Shown piece by piece: positions 24,976 through 36,060 of a DNA stretch of 64,000 nt; the first letter of the stretch is position 1; every line of letters starts with the position of its first letter. The stretch is from contig NC_065542.1 of the NCBI RefSeq assembly GCF_932294415.1, positions 43,055,942 through 43,119,941 on the forward strand. The letters are read 5' to 3'. The notes under the pieces are model-generated. The model had not been told where the DNA came from and ran no database searches. It saw nothing but the letters and a program-made list of their open reading frames with translations. Position numbers and translations under genes: made by a program. The DNA is from Quercus robur (lineage: Eukaryota > Streptophyta > Magnoliopsida > Fagales > Fagaceae).

Positions 24976-25340
24976 GGGCAAATTAGAACTTACCCACTTG
25001 TGGTTTGATCGAAATTTAAGTTGTCTATCTATGATTCTATAGTTTGAAATTTGACACTTTACCCACTTGAGATTTGACCGAAATTTAAATTACCTACCTA
25101 TAGAAACTCATGATGCAAGTGTTTTGAGACTATTTTTTATCTTATTTGATCTTGTATGTTTATGTTTTTGGAAAAGAGATACATAAAAGTGGAGTAAAAT
25201 TACATATATAGCCATATTTTTAACAGATGTAAGTTACAAAACTCTAAGCTAACCCAAATGAGTAAAGTGTTAAATTTCAAATCATAAGTGGGCAACTTAA
25301 ATTTTGATCAAACCATAAGTAGCTAAGTTGTAATTTGTCC
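24976..25340. mobile_element. Mutator-type MITE with long inverted arms
   Basis: The 365-bp element starts GGGCAAATTAGAACTTA; its other end, read inward, starts GGACAAATTACAACTTA. The two arms are complementary over about 100 bp with mismatches, both carrying GTGGTTTGATC/ATGGTTTGATC and AAATTTAAGTTG. It is flanked by a perfect 9-bp duplication AAATTTAAT (24967-24975 and 25341-25349). Long arms and a 9-bp duplication fit the Mutator superfamily. It has no coding capacity. Confidence 0.9.
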
Positions 25341-25654
25341 AAATTTAATATTCTCATTCAAAATACTAGCCTCATCACACGCAGCAAAGTGCGTGTGATG
25401 ATGCTCCTTTTATTTGTTTTGAGTTTAATGTCATAATTTTTAAATTTGAATTTGTCTATTGTTAGTGAGATTACACAGGAAGAGATTTTTAAGAAGCTAA
25501 AATTTAGGATTTTGAAAATGAGCAAACTGCTAGGTTTTAGTGTGTGCTACATATTTAAGGAAAAATGTACCAAACATGTGTGAGATATATTTAAATAGAG
25601 AGTGTGTACTAATTTTTAGGAAAAAAGTTTATTTGATAGTTGTTTGTTTTTATA

Positions 25655-25840
25655 GAATACTAAGTATTTTTAACACACACACACGGAGAGAGGGAGAGAA
25701 GGTTTTTTAAAGAAACCTACAGTGATGTATATCCAAAAGGGTCTAACTCTTGGATACACAACACATACTTTAAACCTCTTTAACTCACACTCATTTTTCA
25801 ATGTGAGATTAACCCACTGTTTTTTCTTTTGAGAATATTA
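25655..25840 (-). mobile_element. Second copy of the 189-bp dispersed element
   Basis: On the minus strand it matches 15971-16159, including the TTTTTCAATGTGAGATTAACCC-side segment and the GGATATACATCACT segment. Near-identical 21-bp AT-rich sequences at 25655-25675 and 25833-25853 could be its target duplication or terminal parts of the element. Confidence 0.7.
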
Positions 25841-25859
25841 AGTATTTTTAACTTTAAAT

Positions 25860-28164
25860 TTTATTGAATTACAATTTTAACCCTTTTTTTTTTTAGGAAT
25901 AAAGATTATCTAATTAGACTAGGAGCATATTTGACATTTTATGAAGTCATAACTAACTTTCTAAATCTTCATATAAAGGAGATAAACAATAATAATGACC
26001 AATTTCCAACTTTTACTACTATAATATAATTTACAAAAGAAAAAATATCTTGGACAGATTGCCACGAATTTACACAATTTGCATGTGCTTTTAGCCAAAG
26101 CAAATATAGCAATATGAACAAAAACAACTTAAGTTTATCCCACATATTATGCTTCTCCTCATTGCCTCCAGTTACCTATAATAAGGAAATTGCAAAATGT
26201 TAAATTTGTATATAAAACAACCATAATTATAGAAAAAAGAAAGAAAGAAAAAAAAAACTAGTAAATAAGACCTTAAGTTCCTTGGCCTTTTTGTGAGATT
26301 TTACATAACTTTAATTACTTATTATGAAGCAAGAGCATGTGATTTAACACATGGGTGAGGCTAATTTGTGGACCTATTAACTAAAATGTGGACCATTTAT
26401 TTTAACAATACCATCACCTAAATTACTAGCCCAAAGAAAGTATAACCCAACAATGAGCCCATAGCCTAGAACGTTAGTGCTTCTCTTATGGCTATGTTTA
26501 CTATGTGTCTATGTTACATACTGGTTCTGGAAGAATATTTCTCTCACCGTGCAGGATTGGCGAAGGGACATGTCTTGGCCCAGTTCCATTGCCAATCCTA
26601 TAATTCTCCATGCAACTGTTCTCATATTTCCTTAGCACATAATAATTTGTTTTACGTGGCCGAACAAAATTCTTGTATTTTATGTCTACTTCATTATTAT
26701 TTGTTCACCCTATTTACTACCATGGGCATTTTGTAAAGAATCCTAGTACACAGCCTAAATTTTTCATGAGATACCAAGTGCTCATGGTATTATCATCAGT
26801 GGCAAACCATTACAAAACAAGTGCTCATGGTATTATCATCAGTGGCAAACCATTACAAAACAATCTGAAGGTATCTTGCATGGAATTCGTTATGTGATCA
26901 TTTGTTCTTTCTAAAGTAATACTTCACTAATTCAATATTATGTTTGTAGATTGGATTTGAATTTTAGTATGTGATCTTTGTTTATTTTTCTCTGTGCTTG
27001 TGTTTGAATTTTTTTTCCTTGAATTAGGAGTTGTGGGCCGTTGTCAATTTCTGTTGTCCTTACCTGCTGGGTGACAATAAATGGTAATAACATTCTTCTT
27101 TCTGTGGTTGTCTTGAGTTATGTATGTGCTCCTTGTGGCACTAAAAATTGGAGTTTCCTGGATTTATGGAAAAATTTGAGTGTGCCATTCTTCGTGGAAA
27201 TGAAAAGGAGGGGAAAAAAAAAAAAAAAAAAAAAGCGTATTGGTTCAAAGGTTGCAAAGGTAATTATTTTTTAGTAAATATAACACATACTTGCCTGTCA
27301 TAGTACTCCCAGCACTTCACTTGCACTTCTAGAGGTCTGCTTATCCAAAGTGAATAATTCAGTATTAAAAAAAAAATTCAATCCACAACTGAACAGATTC
27401 ATGGAGAAATGATGCCAAAATTACATATCAAACAGTACAGACTACTTTTCTTGTAGACTCAAATGGATAGGCATATATGAATTTTGATGAAATTTTATTC
27501 AAAGAAGCTTCTGCAGAATGTACATTTCATTTGTCCACTATAACAAAATCTCCAATCATTATTTTAACTAAAAGTTATCAATATACTCCTCAGATATGTT
27601 CGCATAAGATTGTGAATGGAGTTCTTATTTGCTTTCAATTCAACGATTTGGTACAATTCCCTTTTGACATTTTTTTCCTCTGCTCAACATTTAATATGAT
27701 CTAGACCAATCTAAAATGCAACTCAATAAATTCTTCTCTGTAGAGCTGTATACAAAATAATTTGACAATGATGAAAGATAAAGGGCCCCAACTTAAAACT
27801 GAAATAGACTTTAAAGAAGCAACAAGCAAATATATGATTATAGCAATTATTTCATCAAATGTGAAGTAGTACTTTATAAATTCCAGTACCCATTTCCAAA
27901 CTTGAACCAACACATCATTCTCTTTCCTTCTCATCTCTCATCTCCACACACACACCACCCCCCCCCCCCCCCCCCTCAAAAAAAAATCCCTTAACTAGAA
28001 GTGTTATAATTCTCCTTCAAAAGCCAGAAAATGCCTACGCTTCTATTGTTGAAGCAAATACAAATGCACCCTTTGGCTTCTCTTTGGTTTGGAAAATAGA
28101 ATAGCTGAGTGAATCAAAAATACAGATGAACTTCTTGAGCAATATTCATTATTTTTCACAGAAA

Positions 28165-28166
<2 letters not shown>
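25860..28166. other. Gene-free region with simple repeats
   Basis: No gene is supported. Scattered short open frames lack recognisable domains. The region holds a 43-bp tandem repeat (26776-26861), an A-run at 27218-27235, and a C-run at 27957-27975 next to a CA-rich tract. Confidence 0.45.
26776..26861. repeat. 43-bp tandem direct repeat, two identical units
   Basis: Units start at 26776 and 26819, each beginning AAGTGCTCATGGTATTATCA. They appear identical, which suggests a recent local duplication. Confidence 0.92.

Positions 28167-28209
<43 letters not shown>
28167..28209. repeat. Poly-T tract of 43 bases
   Basis: An uninterrupted run of 43 T lies 37 bases downstream of the PPR stop codon (poly-A in the sense of that gene). 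Its length is probably unstable and prone to assembly error. Confidence 0.9.
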
Positions 28210-28215
<6 letters not shown>

Positions 28216-28246
28216 AATATAGCAGAATGGTAAAGATTAGAGGAAA

Positions 28247-30493
28247 TTAAAGAGAAAAAGTATTGGAACTTACAGAGAAGAAGGGTGGGTGAGAAGTACC
28301 CTTTGCTTTCAACTTGGACTCTAGACCAAAAAACTTCAATCCAGACACCACCAAGTCTGCGGTCTTCTTCTTCATATGCTCAATTAGCATTTCATCGTAG
28401 ACAATCATATTGGCTTCTGTTAAAAGTTTGCGGTCTCTCAAATTCGAAAAAACCTTCCTTGCCTCCTCAATTGTCCCATACTTACACATGCCAGAGATGA
28501 TAGCAGAGTATATAATCTCATCAGGAGGACAACCCTGTTGCATCATTTCATTCAATACCTCAATCACCTTCTCAGCACCACCAGATTTACAAGCATGGAC
28601 AACAGAAAGTGTATACTTAAACTCCATAGGGCCACTTGTAACATTGGCTAAGCAATCGCGAACAAGCATCATAGCAGCATCAATGTCTCCGGTCTTGCAG
28701 AGCCCTTTAGCAAGAGCACAATAAGCAGCAACAGAAGGAACCAAAGACATCTCCATGATTTTATTATAACACAGACATGCTTTTTCAATATCACCAATCT
28801 CAACAAAACATTCAATTGCAATACTATAAGTCAATGAGTTAGGTTCAAAATCTGATTCCTTTACTTCATCAAAGAGTGATATCACCTTTTTAAACTCCCC
28901 TTTCTTGTGAAGTGCCCCCATAAGAATATTGTATATGGAAACACTACAATAACCTCTTTTTTTTAAGTCCTCAAACACTTCCACAGCCATCATTGTCCTC
29001 TCCTCCTTCCCAACCACAAAAGCAAAGAACTTCGAAAGATCATCAATGACACAAAATCCCAATTTCCCCATTTGGGTTAACAATTTACAAAACTCATCCA
29101 TCCTTTTCATCTCTGCATACAAAACCAAAATTGGATTCACAATCACAAACTCCGGCTCAAGACCCTCCTGAACTGTGACCTGAAAAACCTTATAAGCCTT
29201 ATCAACTCGCTTCACACCGCACAAACCTTCGATAATCGAATTATAAATCCCCAAATCAGCTCTATACCCAGAATCCACCAAATCCTTCAACAAACCACAA
29301 GCAAACCCCACTTTCCCATCTGCCACAAATGCCTCAACCAACGATCCATATATCGCCCTATCAATCAAACACCTTTTCTCCTTCATCTCCCTAAACAACT
29401 CATACCCTTTCTCCACCCTCCCACCTTTACACAACGCGGTAACCAAAGTCGTATACGCCATTGCGTCCGGCTCCACCTTATCCCTCCTCATTTCCTCCCA
29501 AACCCTCAAACACCCATCCAAATTCCCTGCTTCAACCAACACCCTCACCATTGCCGTGTACGCAAACACGTCCGGCGCACACAAATTCTCCCTCATTTTA
29601 CTCAAAACCTTCAACATTTCATCAATTCTCCCAACTTTACACAGCCCTTTAATCAAAACCATAAAAGTAACACTCTCTTCAACCAAACCATCATTCCTAA
29701 AATCATCATAAACTGAAAGCGCCAAATCCACATACCCATTCTTCATCAAAGCATCAATAATCCTATTATACAAAAAAACCCTAGGCTTGACATTGAATTT
29801 CTTCATCTTCTGATACACGTAGAAAACCCGAAGGGGCCGATTGGCGTCGGAGTGGAATCGGATAAGGATTTCGAACTGCTTTTCGGTGGGGGGTTTGTTT
29901 TGGGAGATCATGAGTTCGGGCAGTTGATCGGCGGAGCGGAAACGGTTAGAGCGGTTGAGGCAATAGGCGAAGGCATTGTAGGAAGCGAAAGTGTGGTGGA
30001 AGCCTTTTTGCTTGGAGGCCCAGTGGAAGAACTTGGAGGCGAGATTCGGGTCGGGTTGGGATTTGAGGACTTCGGCGACGAGGTCCGGAGTGACGCGGCG
30101 GAGTTTGTTGAGGTCGGAGACGATGGGAGGGCCCCAGTGGTTTTGGTTCTTGTGGAATGAGTCGGTGATGTATCGGGCGATAGGGGAGAGGCGGATGAGA
30201 GAGGTGTGGGTGGTCCCAGACCCAGACCCAGACCCAGTGTTGGTGTTGCGGGTTTCAGTGGTGGTGGTGGGGGAATGTTGTGGGTCCCAGTGGTGGAGAT
30301 TGAAGGGTTGAGGATTGTGGGGAGGAGAGGGTTTGTGGAGGGAGATGGATTGGCGGTTGGAGAAGAGGCCGCCACGGACGGTGGGGCGGTGTTGGGAGGG
30401 TTTACGGTGGCCGTAGAAGAAGTAGAACTTGTTTTTTTGGTTTTGGTTTTGGTTTTGGGGTTTGGGAATTGGGGGCTGAAGGTGAGGAGGCAT
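28247..30493 (-). CDS. P-class pentatricopeptide repeat protein, At4g20740-like
   Basis: One uninterrupted frame of 748 residues. PPR proteins bind single-stranded RNA in mitochondria or plastids and guide its processing, stability or translation. The first 110 or so residues are low-complexity (Pro, Asn, Gln, Thr) and basic, with YFFYGHRKPSQ, and may hold an organelle transit peptide. From about residue 150 on there are back-to-back 35-residue repeats of the type VTFMVLIKGLCKVGRIDEML and AYTTLVTALCKGGRVEKGYE. No E, DYW or SMR domain follows, so it is a P-class protein. The start is the first Met of the frame. Overall length and the N-terminal PPIPKP and GGLFSNRQS segments resemble Arabidopsis At4g20740 (an embryo-defective locus), as far as I recall. 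A good donor, GTAAGT, occurs on the minus strand at 28268-28273, six codons after ...GTSHPP, so the last nine residues (VSSNTFSL) might be intron and a downstream exon may exist. Confidence 0.92.
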   Translation of the reverse strand: MPPHLQPPIPKPQNQNQNQKNKFYFFYGHRKPSQHRPTVRGGLFSNRQSISLHKPSPPHNPQPFNLHHWDPQHSPTTTTETRNTNTGSGSGSGTTHTSLIRLSPIARYITDSFHKNQNHWGPPIVSDLNKLRRVTPDLVAEVLKSQPDPNLASKFFHWASKQKGFHHTFASYNAFAYCLNRSNRFRSADQLPELMISQNKPPTEKQFEILIRFHSDANRPLRVFYVYQKMKKFNVKPRVFLYNRIIDALMKNGYVDLALSVYDDFRNDGLVEESVTFMVLIKGLCKVGRIDEMLKVLSKMRENLCAPDVFAYTAMVRVLVEAGNLDGCLRVWEEMRRDKVEPDAMAYTTLVTALCKGGRVEKGYELFREMKEKRCLIDRAIYGSLVEAFVADGKVGFACGLLKDLVDSGYRADLGIYNSIIEGLCGVKRVDKAYKVFQVTVQEGLEPEFVIVNPILVLYAEMKRMDEFCKLLTQMGKLGFCVIDDLSKFFAFVVGKEERTMMAVEVFEDLKKRGYCSVSIYNILMGALHKKGEFKKVISLFDEVKESDFEPNSLTYSIAIECFVEIGDIEKACLCYNKIMEMSLVPSVAAYCALAKGLCKTGDIDAAMMLVRDCLANVTSGPMEFKYTLSVVHACKSGGAEKVIEVLNEMMQQGCPPDEIIYSAIISGMCKYGTIEEARKVFSNLRDRKLLTEANMIVYDEMLIEHMKKKTADLVVSGLKFFGLESKLKAKGTSHPPFFSVSSNTFSL

Positions 30494-31083
30494 TTCTATG
30501 TTTTGTTTTTTCTTCTTTCATTGGTTTCTTTCACCACTACTCATCAGCTTCCAGCTTCTCTTTAGTGACCAATTTACACTGTTGTCTTATGTTGTGTCTG
30601 ACTTACTGGTTGTTCTATGAAAGTGCAGTGCGTTGAGGGTTTTGGGAAAATTGCACCGTGCAGTGCCCCATACAGAGACAGTCATGTTTGTACCCCTGCA
30701 TTATTTAGCTGATATGTTAATAATTATTCTTCATTTTAGAGGTAATAGATATTTTAATGAAACGTTTTAATTGTGCAGTTAAGTGGGTTTTGTATCTTTT
30801 TCTTGACACTTGAAATTCTTCCTTCAGAGTTCATACATAAATCTTTGTCACAAATTTTCAAGCTCATCCTTGATATTATATCTACTCAAATGTATTTGGA
30901 AGATATATATTTTCTTCCTTTGAGCTTCTTTATATCTTGTGGCAGATCTATGTCATCAGATTCCTACATCATAATTTCCTCTCATAATTATCGGATAAAT
31001 ATATGACAAATATTCATATATATTTCCTTAATTTCAAGGAAATTAAAAATTAAAAATAAAAAATTAAAAATACGATACCCTAA
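30494..31083. other. 5' flank of the PPR gene
   Basis: The promoter and leader of the PPR gene should lie here. The sequence becomes AT-rich beyond 30680. No gene is seen. Confidence 0.4.
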
Positions 31084-31468
31084 GGGGCCGTTTGGATCAT
31101 CAATTCTCATCACTCAATTCCCAGTTTCCATAATTCAATTCTCAAAAATGGTAGGACCCATCTCAATTCTAAAAAAAAAGTTTGTTTGGCAAGTCATAAC
31201 TCAATTTCCAATTTTTTGTTTCCATCACTCAATTCATTGATTTTTGAGTTATGAGTTACGAAAACTGAAAACACATTTTGGCTATTTTCAGTTTCCATAA
31301 CTCATAACTCAATGACATTTTTGTAATTAAACACACATGAGGGACCCACTCAGCTGCACCTTTTGACCAACTGACTTTTTTTTTCTTCTTTCTCACTAAT
31401 TCGGTCTTCACTGGGTTTTTTTTTTTTTTTTTTTTCTTCTTCTTCTTTCACTGGTTCGGTCTTCACTG

Positions 31469-31501
<33 letters not shown>

Positions 31502-31707
31502 CACTAGGTTCGGTTTCTGGGTACTGGGGAAAAAAAAAAAAGCTGCACCGTGACAGGCGTGGGCCCCCCAAATAGTGTGAAAAATAGTGAGTGGTGAAAA
31601 CTGAGTGATGGTACCAAACAACCTTGGCATTTAGAGTGATAAGTGATGGAAATTGAGTAATGAGTAATGAAAATTGAGTGATAAAAAAAAGTGAACCAAA
31701 CAGGCTC
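31084..31707. mobile_element. MITE with GGGGCCGTTTGG / GAGCCTGTTTGG termini
   Basis: The left end reads GGGGCCGTTTGGATCA; the right end, read inward, reads GAGCCTGTTTGGTTCAC. Inner parts contain many complementary TCACTCAATT/AATTGAGTGA motifs, so the element can fold into a long hairpin. The centre has two T-runs (about 31418-31435 and 31471-31500) next to duplicated TTCACTGGTTCGGTCTTCAC-like units. The termini resemble Tourist/PIF-Harbinger MITEs. The flanking 3 bp (TAA and TAT) are not a perfect duplication. Confidence 0.7.
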
Positions 31708-31953
31708 TATTATTAGACTTAGAATTCGATGAATATCCATTTTCTAATTCTTACTGCAAAAGCAAAACACAAATAGAAATATAATCAAGAAGGATCAAAT
31801 AAATTCAGATCTAAGATCTAATGCTGAACGAACATATATAGAAAGAATAGAAGATCCGAATAAGAATGAGAAATTAGAAAATACGAAGGAACAGAGACAG
31901 AAAAATCGGAATCAAACAGATAGTTTAATAAAGAGGAAGTACCTGAATGATTT

Positions 31954-32780
31954 ACGGTCTAAGTTTCCGCAGATGATCCAAAGGAATAAATGGACATTCC
32001 ATGATTCGACCTTGTACATTTTATCCCACAAGCCTTCCACTGACTTGGAGCTGTTCCTCACTGCTGCATGGGCAATCTGGTTCAACAGAAACAAAGTTAC
32101 ACATGATGATAAATGCTCTTCCCCCTCTCAGATTTGGCAGATGGCCAAAAACTTAATTGAGGAGCTCAATGACGCAATAACTATAGACTTATTCACTCCT
32201 AGACCCTCTCACCCGGCTTGCTGGTCTCCTCCTCCACCCGGTGTCTTTAAAGTCAATGTTGATGGGTCTTCATCTGATCTTGAAGAGTCATCCAGCGTTG
32301 GAGTCATCATTAGGGACTGCAAAGGCCAAACCGTTGCTGCCTTCTGTAAGCCTCTTCAATCCCATTACTCGGCTGATCTGGTGGAGGTGTTTGCAATGGA
32401 GCAAGGTATCTTGCTTGCTCAAGAGTTACAGCTCTCTCAGGTTATGTTTGAAAGTGATGCTCTCTTAGTGATCAATGCCATCAACGACTTTGCCTTTGGA
32501 ACCCCATACGGGCATATTATTCAGGACATTTCTCATGCTCATCAATCCTTTGTTTACTGCTCCTTCAGGCACCTCAATCGGGCTTTTAATGGTGCAACCC
32601 ATGAGCTGGCCCAGTTTGCCCGCTGTAATAGGACTGTCCACTTGTGGAAAGGGGTTACCCCTTCTTTTCTTGATCCTATTGTACAAGCTGATATGCAGCA
32701 CTAACCTGCCTGGCAGGTTCTCTTTGTATCCCCTTTTATTTGCAATGCAATATTATTTCCCCTTCAAAAAAAAAAAAAAA
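31954..32780 (+). mobile_element. 5'-truncated LINE with RNase H domain
   Basis: The insertion ends in a poly-A and is flanked by a perfect 17-bp duplication, AAGTACCTGAATGATTT (31937-31953 and 32781-32797). A frame at 31973-32704 (243 residues, probably not used as a gene) contains the end of a LINE protein. It includes AAWAIWFNRNKVTHDD and a plant retroelement-type RNase H (RVT_3) with VFKVNVDGSSS, GVIIRDCKG, E in AMEQGILLA and FESDALLVINAI. The catalytic-type acidic residues appear intact. Together these show target-primed reverse transcription followed by 5' truncation. Confidence 0.95.
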
Positions 32781-32797
32781 AAGTACCTGAATGATTT

Positions 32798-33309
32798 GGT
32801 TAAGGCCAGCTACAACAGATTTAATATTATATTAGAGCCTTACACCTTTGCCCAGACCCTATGAGGGTTTTTTCGCAGTTGGGGAAAAGGGAGAAAAATA
32901 ACATAAATAAAATTGAGAGGTGAGGAAGAAACAAAAAATACAAATTATTATGTTTGAAAACTAACGTGTTATGTGATTATCTATACTACTGTTGACTTTG
33001 TGACATGTATTCTCTTAATGTAATTTTTTTTTTTTGGAGAGGAATTCTCTTAATGTAATAATTGTTTTGTTTTCAGTGATAATTGTTCTATAATTAATAA
33101 TTTGTATCAATTATAATTCGGGATTACTATATTTTTTAATCACAACAAAATTTAGAATTGTGATGAAAAATTATTTCACTTACAAATGCATAATACTCAT
33201 CACACGCGCTTAGAGGCTAGTAGATATATAATAGAATAATAATATATAAAATTATGAGGCCTTAAAAGCTTATATGAAAAAATATTATGAAGTCAACCAA
33301 AAGTCACAT

Positions 33310-33360
<51 letters not shown>

Positions 33361-34632
33361 ACCATTATTTATGTAAAATGAAATTTCAACATTACGCTTC
33401 TAAGATTTATATGAAAAACAATTGATGTGAAATATAACATTCTTGTTCAAATATAGCATTAGGTTCATATTCTTAAAAATTAATAAAAAAAAAAAAAAAA
33501 AAAAAACGATACCTTATTATTAGACTTCAAATTCGGTTATGTTTAGGCTGTGGATTGGCCTCCTCAAACTTTGATGTTCAAGGTTGAAAGAAACCCCCAA
33601 AACAAGAATGAACAAACAAGGAGGAAGGAGAAGGATTTTAAGATTTTGATTATGTTGACCACGTTGTCACAAATCCTTTTTGTCGTGTTTTTTTTTTTTT
33701 TTTCTTCCTCTACTTTTAGAAAAGATAATGGCCAGCCAAACACTATTAAAAGTCTATCCAAGTTAGAAAACGTCATGATTTCTTCGTTCTACACTTTCTA
33801 GAGTACTATTTTGGTTCTACACATGCTAAGCCTGGGTCCTTGGTTCTTGGTCCTAGGTCTAGGCCCACTATAACGATTCCTGGGCTACACTTTAAGGGCC
33901 CATTCCAAGATCTCAGATTCTCTCTCTCACAAGTCAATACCCCTAAACCCAAACCTTTATAAGTCGAATCTTCCCCTCTCTTTCTCTTTCTAAATAGTTG
34001 TTTATTTCATGCTCGTTGCCTTTGCTTCTTTTTGTTGATTCCTGGACTGAATTACTGTTGTTGTTGCGTAAGTAATATTTTTCTTTTTCTTTTCAGTTCT
34101 TTTGCTAATACTGTTGTTGGGTATTGTTAGTGCTACCCTTTAATAGTTTTTTTTTTTTTGGATTGAATTTTGTGAATTCTTATCTGGGTTCTTGTGAATT
34201 TATGTTTGGACATAGACAAAGAGTGTGTGTGTGTTATCTCTATTGTGACTTGTAAAACTAATTGGCTGGCAAACATGTCTGGGTTCTTGGGACTGCCATC
34301 ATAGTATCAACAAATTTATAACAAGCATGCTATATGACCAGATTGTGCTCATAATTGCAAAAACAAAGCCATATGATTCTTAGCTGATGATTTAATCAAT
34401 AGTTTCACTGTTAGTTCCTTGTGTAATTCCAATCAGCTTCGGTTTTATATTTTTGCACAATGTTTTTGAGAGCCAAAACCTACTAGTTTAAATAGATTTT
34501 GGTAGTAAGATCTTGTAGATGAATTAGCTGTTTACGCAAATGAATGTTCTACCTTGTTGGATCTCTCGATATACTTGATGCAATTTATGTGCAAGGAGTT
34601 GTAATACTTATATGTCAACTTTCTTATCCTAG
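32798..34632. other. Intergenic region, with a possible leader exon for the ARID4-like fragment
   Basis: No protein-coding exon is supported. A CA/TA microsatellite lies at 33311-33360 and T/A runs at about 33482-33505 and 33686-33703. Near 33955-34066 the sequence looks like a core promoter and leader: TTTATAAG, a C/T-rich tract, then TTGC followed by GTAAGTAAT, a plausible splice donor. It could be the first exon feeding the ARID4-like exons at 34633. Confidence 0.4.
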
Positions 34633-35239
34633 AAGGAGGAATTTTTGAGGGATGTAATGCAGTTTCTGACCCTCCTCTGTGGACATACTCGTCTCATTCC
34701 TCAAGGTGCGTTAGCTGAGTTCTTTGATGCCATTCTCAATGCTAAGCACCTTAACCTTTTCAACTTGTATAGAGAAGTAAGTTCTTTACCTTATTAAAGG
34801 TTATTGAAAATATGCCAAGAATTAGCTTTTAAAAAGTTGGTCCCTCAGATGGTTTCACGAGGAGGCTTTCATGTTGGGAATGGCATCAATTGGAAAGGAC
34901 AAGTTTTCTCAAAGATGCGTAATCACACATTGACCAATAGAATGACTGTATGGTTTTTCAACTTTCATTGTTTTCCTCTTTTATTCTTGAGATGCTTTAT
35001 GTTGCACGATCTTAATTACAAAATTAATATTATGTCACATTGCGTAGTAAATGGCTTTTGTGATTTCAAGCTTATCTAATTGGGAAAATTTGAAGTATTT
35101 GGGAGATGGTGTTTGCTAATGATGATTTTTTACTATTTGTTTTCAAAATATTCTTGACACAAATTTATTTTCAATATTTTCTATTGAGCTTTATGACTTA
35201 ACTTGAGGGGGCTAGATAGGCTGAAAGTAATTCTGGCAG

Positions 35240-35272
<33 letters not shown>

Positions 35273-35498
35273 GATTTTCTCTTGGGATTGGTTTCATATG
35301 ATGTTATTCTTTCATACTTCAAATTTCATTAACCTGTTGTAACTTACAAGGATTTTGGAAAACTTTTGGAAGACTCAAGTTGTATTTCTGCTGATAATTA
35401 GGGTGTGGGGAATACACTAAAAAGGCATTACGAAACTTATCTTCTAGAATATGAACTGGCTCATGATGATGTGGATGGAGAATGCTGCTTGCTGTGTC

Positions 35499-35560
<62 letters not shown>

Positions 35561-36060
35561 GTTGCTGTTTATTGTATGCATGCACACAAAATTGAATGCC
35601 TTACTAAATAATTTGAATCTGCATGATATAACAGTATTGCAACTGGTGATTGGGTGAACTGCAGAATATGTGGCGAGTGGGCTTACTTTGGATGTGATAG
35701 GCAGCAGGGGCTTGGTGCTTTTAAGGTATGGTTGCCTTATTTGAGTTCTTATACAAAATGTGGGTGAATGTTGTGGTAATTTACATGAACCCTTAGTAAG
35801 GTTTCTTTTAATTTAGTGGTGTCGTGAATTGCAAATTTACCTTAGTTTTTGGTTTCCTTCCATTCGGCTTTCCCTATTTGATCCATCTGCATGAAGATAC
35901 AGACAACATGAGTAGATTCGAAAATGTATATTTGATGTCTTGACGTCTTTATGATGATTGGCAGGATTGTGCTAAAACAGATGGGCTAGAGTACATTTTC
36001 CCGCATTGTAGCATCGCAAATTTCAAGAAAAAATCTCAGAAAATAACTAATGGATATTAA
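34633..36060 (+). pseudogene. ARID4-like ARID/PHD gene, 3' partial copy
   Basis: Five exons, 34633-34776, 34849-34947, 35402-35502, 35635-35725 and 35965-36060, have consensus splice sites and keep one frame of 176 codons to a stop. They encode the ARID DNA-binding region (KEEFLRDVMQF through GGFHVGNGINWKGQVFSK), then HYETYLLEYELAHDDVDGEC and a PHD-like zinc region. Plant ARID4-like proteins are much longer and have further upstream domains; no exons for these lie upstream here. From what I know of the family, two zinc ligands are changed: WAHFGCD is WAYFGCD and YICPHC is YIFPHC. An extra codon is present near LLCGH in the ARID segment. Retained introns point to a genomic duplication rather than a retrocopy. 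Likely a decaying fragment, though it could still be transcribed. Confidence 0.8.
35503..35558. repeat. (CT)n microsatellite at a splice donor
   Basis: About 27 CT units begin exactly at the GT donor after exon 3 of the ARID4-like fragment. Confidence 0.95.

Noticed and set aside
26488-26897. Small genes of 74-82 residues
   Set aside because: No domain; the frames cross a 43-bp tandem repeat and lack any sign of conserved coding structure.
29908-30375. 155-residue Ser/Thr/Pro-rich open frame overlapping the PPR gene
   Set aside because: A shadow of the GC-rich 5' part of the PPR gene in another frame.
31081-31710. Perfect target duplication for the MITE at 31084-31707
   Set aside because: The flanks TAA and TAT differ, so I did not claim a duplication and kept the class tentative.
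31973-32704. A host RNase H gene
   Set aside because: It lies within a LINE with poly-A and a 17-bp target duplication, so it is a retroelement remnant.
35503-35558. CRISPR-like or coding repeat
   Set aside because: A simple CT microsatellite beginning at an intron donor.
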